Source: Terriglobia bacterium
GTDB taxonomy: Bacteria > Acidobacteriota > Terriglobia > Bryobacterales > Bryobacteraceae
DNA: 64,000 nt
Reading direction: 5' to 3'
Assembly (NCBI GenBank): GCA_021325175.1
Contig: JAJPHS010000056.1
Coordinates: 1-64,000 of the forward strand
Shown here: positions 53,512-61,525 of the stretch, piece after piece
Layout of the letters: each line of letters begins with the position of its first letter
How positions within the stretch are numbered: the first letter of the stretch is position 1
The notes under the pieces: generated by a model
What the model was told of the DNA's origin: nothing
Seen by the model: the letters and a program-made list of their open reading frames with translations, nothing else
Databases searched by the model: none
Program-made: the position numbers and the translations under genes

Positions 53512-54741
53512 TTACTTCGAACCTCCACCCTGCGAGACCGGGGGCATTAACTGCCCATGCTGCTTCGATTTTACTATACGCGAGACCATCTCAGACACGG
53601 CAAACCACAAATCGCGTGGCCGGCTGATGGTGTACTCGGTTCCCTTAAACACCTTAATCGCCCGGCTGATCGAATCGCGCCACGGAATCGACTGCGGGTT
53701 CAAAGCGTAGTTCATATAGAACACAGGATAATCGACGTCCGCCAGGGGCTTTAAAGTTTCCTCTGGAACAGCTTCGTCGAGCATCACCTTGGGGCCGGCA
53801 AACACCACCGCGTCCGGATGATCGTCTGTTTTCATCTCTTTCTGAATCAAATTGCTCAAAAATTCCGTTTCGCTGTGCTTCTGCGCCAGCTTTCTCATAT
53901 CGACGGTGCCCAGCTTGATCGAATGAATCGCCTCCCCGAGCGCCGGAAAATCAATCTTTTCTTCACTTTTTTGCCGGTAAACGATGCGCTGCTCCTGCAT
54001 GTTGAAGGCGACGATCGAAAAGTTCGAAAATCGGGGCTCCCGCGAAATCTGCCGCAGAATCGAGACCAGCGCGATGGTATCGATAGGCCGGAACGCCGCC
54101 GCATCCCAATGCTGCGGCGCGAAATTCACCAATAATTTCAGCTTTAGCCCGGCTGCCGACCGCTCCACCGGCGGCTCATCCCGGAACTGCTCCGGATCCG
54201 TCGGCTGCACCGCCGAGACCGGTATGGTCAACGCGATCTGCTTATCCTTGGGCGCCAGAGCCGCTTCCTCATCCCAATAAAACGAGCAAACACGCTCGGC
54301 CCGATCCCGCATCAGCCAGTCGATGTGGTAACTGCCCTCGCCGACGTCAAAAATTCCACTCAGCGTCGCATCGCCGCGCGCGCCGTCGTCGATGGCGGGC
54401 ACCCGAAAATGTTGAACGAAATAGGCTGGCTGATCTTTCTGGCCCTCCGGCGTCACCCGGAACAGAACCGTTAGCTGGTTTTCCCCTCCAGCCAATTCCT
54501 GAAGCGGGATGCTCACTTCATAACCGGCATGGAAACGCAGATCGAAGCCAAGTTCCGGCTTTTCCGGCGTAACGGTACACGGCAGATCCTTGCGGACCTC
54601 CTGCTGTTCGAGCACCGCCATATCGGTCGCATGAATACGCACGCGACCGCCGGCCGGGACCAGCGGCGTCTGGGCATGCACAAGTCCGGCGAGCAAAAGC
54701 GCCCCTCCAAACTGGCAGCCCCGAAAGTTCATGCCGCGCAT
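53512..54741 (-). CDS. Conserved secreted protein paired with VWFA-related protein
   Basis: This 409-residue protein has a signal peptide (GGALLLAGLVHA). The first half is beta-rich (RVRIHATDMAVLEQQE and NQLTVLFRVTPEG); the second half looks like an alpha/beta domain with VNFAPQHWDAAAFRP, LVSILRQISREPRFSNFSIVAFNMQEQRIVY and PDAVVFAGPKVMLDE, reminiscent of a VWA-type fold. I do not know a name for it. It sits directly downstream of the VWFA-related gene, an arrangement I associate with acidobacterial genomes. No catalytic motif is visible. Confidence 0.75.
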   Translation of the reverse strand: MRGMNFRGCQFGGALLLAGLVHAQTPLVPAGGRVRIHATDMAVLEQQEVRKDLPCTVTPEKPELGFDLRFHAGYEVSIPLQELAGGENQLTVLFRVTPEGQKDQPAYFVQHFRVPAIDDGARGDATLSGIFDVGEGSYHIDWLMRDRAERVCSFYWDEEAALAPKDKQIALTIPVSAVQPTDPEQFRDEPPVERSAAGLKLKLLVNFAPQHWDAAAFRPIDTIALVSILRQISREPRFSNFSIVAFNMQEQRIVYRQKSEEKIDFPALGEAIHSIKLGTVDMRKLAQKHSETEFLSNLIQKEMKTDDHPDAVVFAGPKVMLDEAVPEETLKPLADVDYPVFYMNYALNPQSIPWRDSISRAIKVFKGTEYTISRPRDLWFAVSEMVSRIVKSKQHGQLMPPVSQGGGSK

Positions 54742-54834
54742 CTCGTATTATGGCCGAAATTGCAAAATCTTCAACCAAAAAGTGAGCAAAGCCGCCAGCC
54801 CCGGCCGGCAACCTCAACCCCTACAATATATCCG

Positions 54835-56370
54835 TCAATGGCTGCGATCCTCCGGCGAAAGCGGGATGGTCACCGATCCAATCGTGCTCGCAGCGCGGTC
54901 AAACACGATCAGGCGAATCCGCTGAGCGGTGTCGGCGGCGGAGCGGTCCTGGCTTAGCGACATGCCTCCTTTCAGCGCGCCATTGCGCTGCTCGCTCGAC
55001 ATGTGAAACGGAAACTCCGCCGCCGGCGCCACCGAAGCGCGCCCCTCGGCGTCATAGGCAACATACGTAATCGAAACCTGCCCCGAATAATCCTGATCCG
55101 TGCGCGTCATTCGAATATCGTTGGCGTCGATTTTGATCTCAAGATGCACGGCTTGCGCCATCTTCCGGCTCGGCGATACCGCCACGCGCACGCCGATTTC
55201 GCCCGCATCGAGCGGACTCCAGGTGGCCTCCTCAATCGCGGCCTTTTCCTGCTCCGCCGTCGTGCCGGCGTAAGCGTAATAACCGTCCTTAACCAGCAAT
55301 TTCACGCCGCGCCGCGAGCAATTCAGGCGGATTTTGTGAAATTTGTTATCCCATTCCTCAGGATAGTAGCCAATGGTGTAATTCAGCTTTGCGTCCTGAA
55401 ACGCCTGGCGAATTGCAGCCCCGATGTCGTTATTCAAATGCACGCGCCCGCCCGTCATGCGGGCCATCTCGGAAAGCGTATCGACGGCCCCGCCCGTCAC
55501 TTGCACTTGCGGCTGCGGCCGCGGGCCCGTTCCGCGGCCCACGGGAGCTTCGTCCGGCGCGTCGAACGCCCCCAGATCCTGCGGTTCCCGGGAGGATTGC
55601 GCGGACAAATCGCCGACCGGATAAATCGAGATCGTCGCGCTATCCACGGTCGCGCTGAAATCGCGCAGCAGCGGCTCGAAATCGACAATTCCCCCGCTGG
55701 TGGAATTTCGCGGCCCGATCGCGATCGGCACGCCGCGCGAAATCCACACGATGCTCTTTCGTCCGGGAAACGCCGCCAGCCGCGACGCCACCGACTCCAG
55801 CGACATGTAAGTGAGCTTCACGCGGTCCTCGGCATACATATCCGGCGACATCCGGTAAACGCGCCCGAAGGCGTCATCGAGCATCCGCGCAACATCTTTC
55901 GCCCAGCCGCCGGGCGCGCCCTCCACCGGTCCCTCCGGCAGCGGGCGGATCGCCAGCGGACCACGAACCGTCAGCAGATAAAGATAAACGTAATCGGTCG
56001 ATTCCAGCTTTTGCAGCACGTTCGCAAGCTGCGTCCGCGCATAGCCCTGCTGGTTCATCGTCAGATTCACCAGATCGAGCAGAACCAGCGTGACCGTGGG
56101 CGGCGCCGCCGCCGCGCGATTGGAGAATTCGTGCGGGCCGAGCTTTTCCGGCGCGGCTATCCGCGCTGTTGCGTCGTTTTTGTGAAAAAAAGCGATCTTG
56201 TAGGGCTTATTTTGATCGCGAAGCTGAAGATCGTCCTCGCTCAGATCACCCACCGGATCGCCGCGGCTATCGAGCGCGACCACATTCAGTTTGACCAGAC
56301 CGCCGCGCGGCTGCTCCTGACCATAACCGCACAACCCGCAACAAAGCAGCGCCAGCAGACAGGGCCGCAT
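54835..56370 (-). CDS. VWFA-related acidobacterial domain protein
   Basis: This 511-residue secreted protein has a signal peptide (MRPCLLALLCCGLCGYG). The VWFA-related domain (TIGR03436 type) spans about 25-350: VKLNVVALDSRGDPVGDLSEDDLQ, TLVLLDLVNLTMNQQ, GRKSIVWISRGVPIAIG and NYTIGYYPE. The metal-ion site (DxSxS) is changed to DLVNL, so classic MIDAS binding is doubtful. The C-terminal part is beta-rich. These proteins are expanded in Acidobacteriota, with unknown role. The gene is divergent from murB and heads an apparent cluster with the 53512 and 52901 genes. Confidence 0.88.
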   Translation of the reverse strand: MRPCLLALLCCGLCGYGQEQPRGGLVKLNVVALDSRGDPVGDLSEDDLQLRDQNKPYKIAFFHKNDATARIAAPEKLGPHEFSNRAAAAPPTVTLVLLDLVNLTMNQQGYARTQLANVLQKLESTDYVYLYLLTVRGPLAIRPLPEGPVEGAPGGWAKDVARMLDDAFGRVYRMSPDMYAEDRVKLTYMSLESVASRLAAFPGRKSIVWISRGVPIAIGPRNSTSGGIVDFEPLLRDFSATVDSATISIYPVGDLSAQSSREPQDLGAFDAPDEAPVGRGTGPRPQPQVQVTGGAVDTLSEMARMTGGRVHLNNDIGAAIRQAFQDAKLNYTIGYYPEEWDNKFHKIRLNCSRRGVKLLVKDGYYAYAGTTAEQEKAAIEEATWSPLDAGEIGVRVAVSPSRKMAQAVHLEIKIDANDIRMTRTDQDYSGQVSITYVAYDAEGRASVAPAAEFPFHMSSEQRNGALKGGMSLSQDRSAADTAQRIRLIVFDRAASTIGSVTIPLSPEDRSH

Positions 56371-56421
56371 GCCGGCATTGTGACATAAATCGCGCTCCCG
56401 TGGCGAAACCGCCAGGGCCTT

Positions 56422-56427
56422 TATAAT
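56422..56427 (+). promoter_or_regulatory. TATAAT -10 element, 9 nt before murB
   Basis: A perfect TATAAT ends 9 nt before the murB ATG at 56437. No Shine-Dalgarno and no clear -35 are visible, so the transcript would start within a few nucleotides of the ATG. Confidence 0.55.
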
Positions 56428-56436
56428 TGTCTTCAG

Positions 56437-57390
56437 ATGCTCTTTCGCCTCTTGGCGATTCCCAATCTCCAGGTCTTCGTCAATGCGCCACTAGCCCGGT
56501 ACACGCGATTCGGGATCGGCGGCCCGGCACGCGCTCTGCTGGACGCCGCCGATGAAACCGCGCTGGTGGAGGCATGGCGGGCTCTGCGCGATAGCGGCTG
56601 GCCGCGCGAGGTGATCGGCGGCGGAAGCAACCTGATCGTCGACGATTCCGGCGTTCCCGGCGCGGTTCTGCGCTATACGGAAAATTCCATCCGTTTCGAT
56701 GGAACCACCGTCCAGGCCGGAGCGGGCGCGGTTTTGCAAGACTTGGTCGACGCGACGATCGATCGCGGCTTGCGGGGCCTGGAAACAATGACGGGAATCC
56801 CCGGATGGGTCGGCGGCGCGGTGTACGGTAACGCCGGCGCCTACGGCCATTCGATCGAGGAACGCGTCGCGCGCGTGCGCTTTTTCGATGGCGAATCCAT
56901 TCGCGAGTTCGGCCGCGCGGAATGCCGGTTCGCGTATCGCGACAGCGCGTTTAAACATTGCAAGAACTGGATTATCCTTTCCGTAACGCTGCAAATGGAG
57001 GCCGCCGATGCCAGCGAGCTGCGGTCCCTTGCAAGCAGCATTTTGAAAATCCGCAACGACAAATATCCGCCGTCGATGCGCTGCGCGGGAAGCATTTTTA
57101 AAAACCTGATGCTCGCCGAGCTGCCGGAAAGCGCGCGCGCCCGGGTTCCCGGAGAGGTGATCCGCGAAGGCAAAGTTCCCGCGGCGTTCTTTCTGGAACA
57201 AGCCGGCGCGAAAGGACGCTCAAACGGCGCGATTCGCGTTGCCGATTACCACGCGAATCTGATTTACAACACCGGCGGCGGCTCGGCGCGTGAGCTGAGA
57301 AGCCTCATTCTCGATCTGAAGGCTCGCGTGCGGGACCGGTTCGGCCTGGAGCTTGAGGAGGAAGTGCAATATATTCCCGCCGCGCCGTAA
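56437..57390 (+). CDS. murB: UDP-N-acetylenolpyruvoylglucosamine reductase
   Basis: This 317-residue FAD enzyme makes UDP-N-acetylmuramate for peptidoglycan. FAD-binding motifs are RYTRFGIGGPA (21-31) and GGGSNLIV (61-68), followed by GIPGWVGGAVYGNAGAYG (120-137). Catalytic Ser219 lies in CAGSIFKN, and EQAGAKG near the C-terminus completes the family pattern. It stands apart from other mur genes. The promoter-like TATAAT immediately upstream supports this start. AT-rich spacer follows the gene. Confidence 0.96.
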   Translation: MLFRLLAIPNLQVFVNAPLARYTRFGIGGPARALLDAADETALVEAWRALRDSGWPREVIGGGSNLIVDDSGVPGAVLRYTENSIRFDGTTVQAGAGAVLQDLVDATIDRGLRGLETMTGIPGWVGGAVYGNAGAYGHSIEERVARVRFFDGESIREFGRAECRFAYRDSAFKHCKNWIILSVTLQMEAADASELRSLASSILKIRNDKYPPSMRCAGSIFKNLMLAELPESARARVPGEVIREGKVPAAFFLEQAGAKGRSNGAIRVADYHANLIYNTGGGSARELRSLILDLKARVRDRFGLELEEEVQYIPAAP

Positions 57391-57584
57391 TACGAGTCAA
57401 ATATTTTACGTTAGCCTACCGCCTGAACTGTAATCGCTTGTGATTTTCTGAAGTTATTCAGAGCAATACACCGGAAAGTTCCAGCGCAGAAATCGTAAAA
57501 ATATCTTATTTTCGTTAAAACTGAAACCGCCATTGCCCGGATAGTATCTGAAAAATAGAAGAAGATTGTGGAGGTGAAACTGAA
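57391..57584. other. AT-rich intergenic region upstream of membrane protein
   Basis: This 194-nt spacer is clearly more AT-rich than the surrounding genes. It carries no ORF I can support. It ends with a strong GGAGG Shine-Dalgarno (57570-57574). It contains no clear -35/-10 pair; TAGTAT at 57542-57547 is a possible -10. Confidence 0.5.
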
Positions 57585-58139
57585 ATGGCGGATGATGCAA
57601 TGCGTGATCCTGCCGCGCATCCTATAGGTACGCGGATTGGAGAACGTTTGAATTTGGAAAAGGTATCCTGGGGAGCGATCTGGGCCGGCAGCATGGTGAC
57701 AATCGGAATGGAGCTTTTGTTCCTTTCCTTCGGTGTCTTTATTGACGGCGTGCTCGGGGGATCGACGCCCTGGGCGATGGCCTGGTATCTGATTACGATG
57801 GCGGTGTCGTTTTATGCCGGGGCGGCAACCGCTGCTCGCCTTTTTGATATAGCGGTACGTGACATCTGCGTGATGCACGGCTTGGCAACCTGGGGTGTAG
57901 CGACACTCGCAACGGCAATTCTGGGAGCCGTTGTCGGCGCGGTGGCGTTGTTCAAAACCGCTTTGCCGGCAAGCCAGGTACTGCATTGGGGCGGCGCCGA
58001 ACAATGGGGCGGCGTAATCTGGGGCGGCGTTCTGCTCAGCCTGCTTACGGCCTACATGGGCGGCGGCAGCACGGTGCGCGGCGAGGCTTCGGCTACGCAG
58101 CGCGAAGTGCCTGCATCTCCGATGCGGCGAGCGAGCTGA
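57585..58139 (+). CDS. Small integral membrane protein, unknown function
   Basis: This 184-residue protein has four predicted membrane helices (about 28-55, 62-84, 100-125 and 143-162). The motif SWGAIWAGSMVTIGMELLFL is shared with a family of uncharacterised bacterial membrane proteins. The N- and C-termini are polar and likely cytoplasmic. GGAGG 10 nt upstream supports the ATG. A hairpin terminator candidate follows 160 nt downstream. The gene stands alone between murB and the convergent RND genes. Confidence 0.82.
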   Translation: MADDAMRDPAAHPIGTRIGERLNLEKVSWGAIWAGSMVTIGMELLFLSFGVFIDGVLGGSTPWAMAWYLITMAVSFYAGAATAARLFDIAVRDICVMHGLATWGVATLATAILGAVVGAVALFKTALPASQVLHWGGAEQWGGVIWGGVLLSLLTAYMGGGSTVRGEASATQREVPASPMRRAS

Positions 58140-58297
58140 TGTCCTCCCCCGTTCGCTCGCTGCTGCGCCGCCGTGATCGCGGCCGCTTCCCGGCCGGGCG
58201 TATCGTATCGCGTCGACGCCGGCCGGGCCTTAAGAGATGCGGCTCGCGCCCATTGCCGCGAGCCAAGCGGATGATCCGAAGCGAAGCGTAGCAGCAG

Positions 58298-58341
58298 GCC
58301 GGCGCGCGGTACACGCATTGTGACCGTGCGCCGGCGTTTTC
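58298..58341 (+). terminator. Hairpin terminator between membrane protein and RND genes
   Basis: GCCGGCGCGCGGT (58298-58310) pairs with ACCGTGCGCCGGC (58323-58335) with one G-T wobble: 13 bp around a 12-nt loop. GTTTTC follows on the plus strand. It may serve both convergent transcripts, though the T-run is present only on the plus strand. Confidence 0.6.
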
Positions 58342-58350
58342 TTGCCTGGA

Positions 58351-61300
58351 TTAAGCCGGTGTGGGCGCGGGTTGTTCGGCCGGTTTCGACGACTTCTTGC
58401 GGCCGCCCAGCCATGCCTGCATCCTGGCCATGTACGTATAAAACACCGGCGTCAGATAAAGCGTCACTAGCTGCGAGAACATCAATCCGCCGACCACCAC
58501 CAGCCCCAGCGACTGCCGCGCCTCGCCACCCGCTCCCCAGCCTACCGCGATCGGCACCGCGCCGAGCAGCGCCGCCATCGTCGTCATCATGATCGGGCGG
58601 AAACGAATCAGACAACCTTGATAAATCGCCTGCTCGGGCGCCATGCCCTGGTTCCGCTCGGCGTCCAGCGCGAAATCGATCTGCATAATCGCGTTCTTCT
58701 TCACAATGCCGATCAGCATGATCAAGCCGACGAACGCATAGATGTTCAGGTCGAGGTGGAAAATATAAAGCGTGAGCAGCGCGCCGAATCCCGCCGACGG
58801 CAGACCCGAAAGAATCGTGATCGGGTGGATATAGCTCTCATACAAAATTCCGAGCACGATGTAGACCACCACAATCGCGATCATCAGCAACACCCACAGA
58901 TTGCCGAGCGAGCTCTCAAACGCCTTCGCCGCGCCCTGGAAACTGGTGCTGATGGTGCTGGGCAGCGTCGCCGCCGCGATCTGCCGGATCTTGTCCGTCA
59001 CCGGACCGAGCGCCACGCCCGGCTGCAAATCAAACGAAATGGTCACCGCCGTAAGCTGGCCGTTGTGATTGATGGCCTGCGGGCCGACGTCGGTCTTGAG
59101 CGTCGCCAGCGTATCGAGCGGCACCAACTGATTGTTCGTCCCCTTCAGATACAGCATCGAGAGCACGTTGGGATCGGATTGAAACTGCGGCTTCAGCTCC
59201 AGCAAAACTTCGTATTCGTTGATCGCCGCGTAAATGGTCGAGACCCAGTGCGGCCCATAGGCGTCATAGAACGCGCTTTCAATCGTATTGGCGCTGATCT
59301 GGAGCGCGCCCGCCTTGTCGCGATCGATCTGCACCTCCACCTGCGGGCTGGTGATCGCCAGATCGCTGGTCACGTCGCGCACCCCCGGTATTTTCGCGAT
59401 CTCGTCCTGCATCTTTTGCGAGTAGGAGAACAACTCCGGCTTGTTGGGTGACTGCATCGAGAACTGATAGAGGCTCTTGCTCACCTGCCCGCCGATGCGG
59501 ATCGTCGGCGGATTCTGTAGATAAACCTTCATGCCCGGCACGTCCGCCAGCTTCGGCTGCAATTCGCGAATGATATCGTTCACGCCTTGCTTGCGCTGCG
59601 CGCGCGGCTTCAGGCGGACCAGCATCTGTCCGAAGTTCGGACCGCCCACGGTTTGCGCGGCCGTTCCGCCCACCGTCGACATCAGCGCTTCCACGTTCGG
59701 GTCCCGGCGGATCAGGTCCGCCACCTGCTGTTGATACTGGACCATCTGATAATACGAAGTGCCTTGCAGCGCCTCCGTGGTCACCGCGATCTGATCGGTA
59801 TCCTGATCGGGAATGAAGCCCTTGGGGATGTCCATGAACATCCACCCGGTGGCCACCAGCACGATGACGAATGTCGCCATGGTGAAGACGCGATGCCGCA
59901 GGCAAACTTTGAGCGTCGCGTCATAGGCGCGCAGCATGCCGTCGAAGAATTTTTCGGTGACGTGGTAAAGCCGGCCGTGCTGGTGATGCTCCGGCGCGCG
60001 CAGGAACCGGCTGCACAGCATCGGCGTCAGCGTTACCGAAACGACGCCCGAAATCAGAATGGCGACGCAGATGGTCACCGAAAATTCTCGGAACAGCCGT
60101 CCCAAAATGCCGCCCAGAAACAGCACCGGAATGAACACCGCCGCCAGCGACAGCGTCATCGAAACGATGGTGAATCCGATTTCCTTCGATCCCACCAGCG
60201 ACGCGATCAGCGGCTTCTTGCCCATTTCCATGTGGCGGAAAATGTTTTCAAGCATCACGATCGCGTCATCGACCACGAAGCCCACCGAAAGGATCAACGC
60301 CATCATCGACAGATTGTCCAGGCTGTACTTGAGCAGGTACATCACGCTGAAGGTCCCGATGATCGAAAACGGCAGCGCCAGGCTCGGGATGATCGTCGCC
60401 GAAACGTTGCGCAGGAAAAGGAAAATCACCGCGATCACCAGTCCCAGCGTCAGCAGCATCGTGAACTGAACGTCCTTGTACGATTCGCGAATGGTGTCGG
60501 AGCGGTCGTACAGAATGTCCATGTGCACCGTCGGCGGCAGTTCCTGCTTGAAAATCGGCAGGAGTTTTTTGATGTTGTCGGTAACGTCGATGGTGTTCGT
60601 TCCGGGCTGCCGCTGGATCCCGAGCACGATCGCGCGCTGCTCGTCGTCATGCGTGTAAAACCACGACGCGGTATAGCGATCCTGCACGCCATCCACAACG
60701 TCGCCCAGGTCTTCCAGGCGAACCGGCGCGCCGTTGCGATAGGCCACCACCATGCGCTTGTACTGCGCCGCGCTCATCAACTGCCCGCTCGCCTGAAGCG
60801 TAAAGGCCCGCTGCGGCCCTGTGATCTGCCCCGTCGGCAGGTTCACGTTCCACGTCTTGAGCGCGCTTTCGACATCGTTGATCCCGATCTGGTGAGACGC
60901 CAGCGCGTGCGGATCCATCTGCACGTGCACCGCGTATTTCTGCTGCCCCAGCACCTGCACCTGCGCCACGCCGCTCGACATCGAGATCCGTTGCGCCACG
61001 CGCGTCTCGGCGTACTCGTCCAGCGTCCATAGCGGGACCTGCTTCGACGTGAGAACCAGATAAATAATCGGCTGATCGGCCGGATTCACTTTGGTGAACG
61101 TCGGCGGCGTGGGCATGCCCTGCGGAAGAAGTTTCGCGGCCTGCGTGATCGCCGCCTGCACATCCACGGCAGCGCCATCCATGCTGCGCGTCAGCGCGAA
61201 CTCCAGCGTGATCTGCGTCGATCCCAGCGAGTTCACCGACGTCATCTGCTCCAGGCCGGCGATGGTCGAAAACTGGTTTTCCAGCGGAGTCGCCACGGCC

Positions 61301-61482
61301 GAGGACATCGTCTCCGGGCTCGCCCCCGGCAGGCTCGCGGTAATGAGCAGCGTCGGAAAATCCACGTTCGGCAGATCGCTCACCGGCAACGCCCGGTAAG
61401 CCACCACCCCGAACAGCGCGATGGCGGCCATCAAAAGGCTGGTCGCGATCGGGCGGCGAATAAATGTTTCGGAAAAATTCAT
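58351..61482 (-). CDS. RND efflux transporter permease (MdtC-like)
   Basis: This 1043-residue inner-membrane RND pump begins MNFSETFIRRPIATSLLMAAIALFG. It has the porter start LPVSDLPNVDFPTLLI, the TM4 proton relay GFVVDDAIVMLENIF, the family motif IMMTTMAALLGAVPIA and the end LVVVGGLMFSQLVTLYLTPVFYTYMA. It is closest in pattern to the MdtB/MdtC subgroup, where two different pumps form a heterotrimer. The other subunit is encoded 43 nt upstream. No outer-membrane or adaptor gene is inside the window; they would lie beyond the right edge. Confidence 0.93.
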   Translation of the reverse strand: MNFSETFIRRPIATSLLMAAIALFGVVAYRALPVSDLPNVDFPTLLITASLPGASPETMSSAVATPLENQFSTIAGLEQMTSVNSLGSTQITLEFALTRSMDGAAVDVQAAITQAAKLLPQGMPTPPTFTKVNPADQPIIYLVLTSKQVPLWTLDEYAETRVAQRISMSSGVAQVQVLGQQKYAVHVQMDPHALASHQIGINDVESALKTWNVNLPTGQITGPQRAFTLQASGQLMSAAQYKRMVVAYRNGAPVRLEDLGDVVDGVQDRYTASWFYTHDDEQRAIVLGIQRQPGTNTIDVTDNIKKLLPIFKQELPPTVHMDILYDRSDTIRESYKDVQFTMLLTLGLVIAVIFLFLRNVSATIIPSLALPFSIIGTFSVMYLLKYSLDNLSMMALILSVGFVVDDAIVMLENIFRHMEMGKKPLIASLVGSKEIGFTIVSMTLSLAAVFIPVLFLGGILGRLFREFSVTICVAILISGVVSVTLTPMLCSRFLRAPEHHQHGRLYHVTEKFFDGMLRAYDATLKVCLRHRVFTMATFVIVLVATGWMFMDIPKGFIPDQDTDQIAVTTEALQGTSYYQMVQYQQQVADLIRRDPNVEALMSTVGGTAAQTVGGPNFGQMLVRLKPRAQRKQGVNDIIRELQPKLADVPGMKVYLQNPPTIRIGGQVSKSLYQFSMQSPNKPELFSYSQKMQDEIAKIPGVRDVTSDLAITSPQVEVQIDRDKAGALQISANTIESAFYDAYGPHWVSTIYAAINEYEVLLELKPQFQSDPNVLSMLYLKGTNNQLVPLDTLATLKTDVGPQAINHNGQLTAVTISFDLQPGVALGPVTDKIRQIAAATLPSTISTSFQGAAKAFESSLGNLWVLLMIAIVVVYIVLGILYESYIHPITILSGLPSAGFGALLTLYIFHLDLNIYAFVGLIMLIGIVKKNAIMQIDFALDAERNQGMAPEQAIYQGCLIRFRPIMMTTMAALLGAVPIAVGWGAGGEARQSLGLVVVGGLMFSQLVTLYLTPVFYTYMARMQAWLGGRKKSSKPAEQPAPTPA

Positions 61483-61525
61483 CGTATCGCTTCGCTTCTA
61501 AAACACAGCAATCACCGGCTCCGCG

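Noticed and set aside
55003-56388. 461-residue plus-strand open frame opposite the VWFA-related gene
   Set aside because: Arg/His-rich antisense translation covering a gene with a signal peptide and a known domain.
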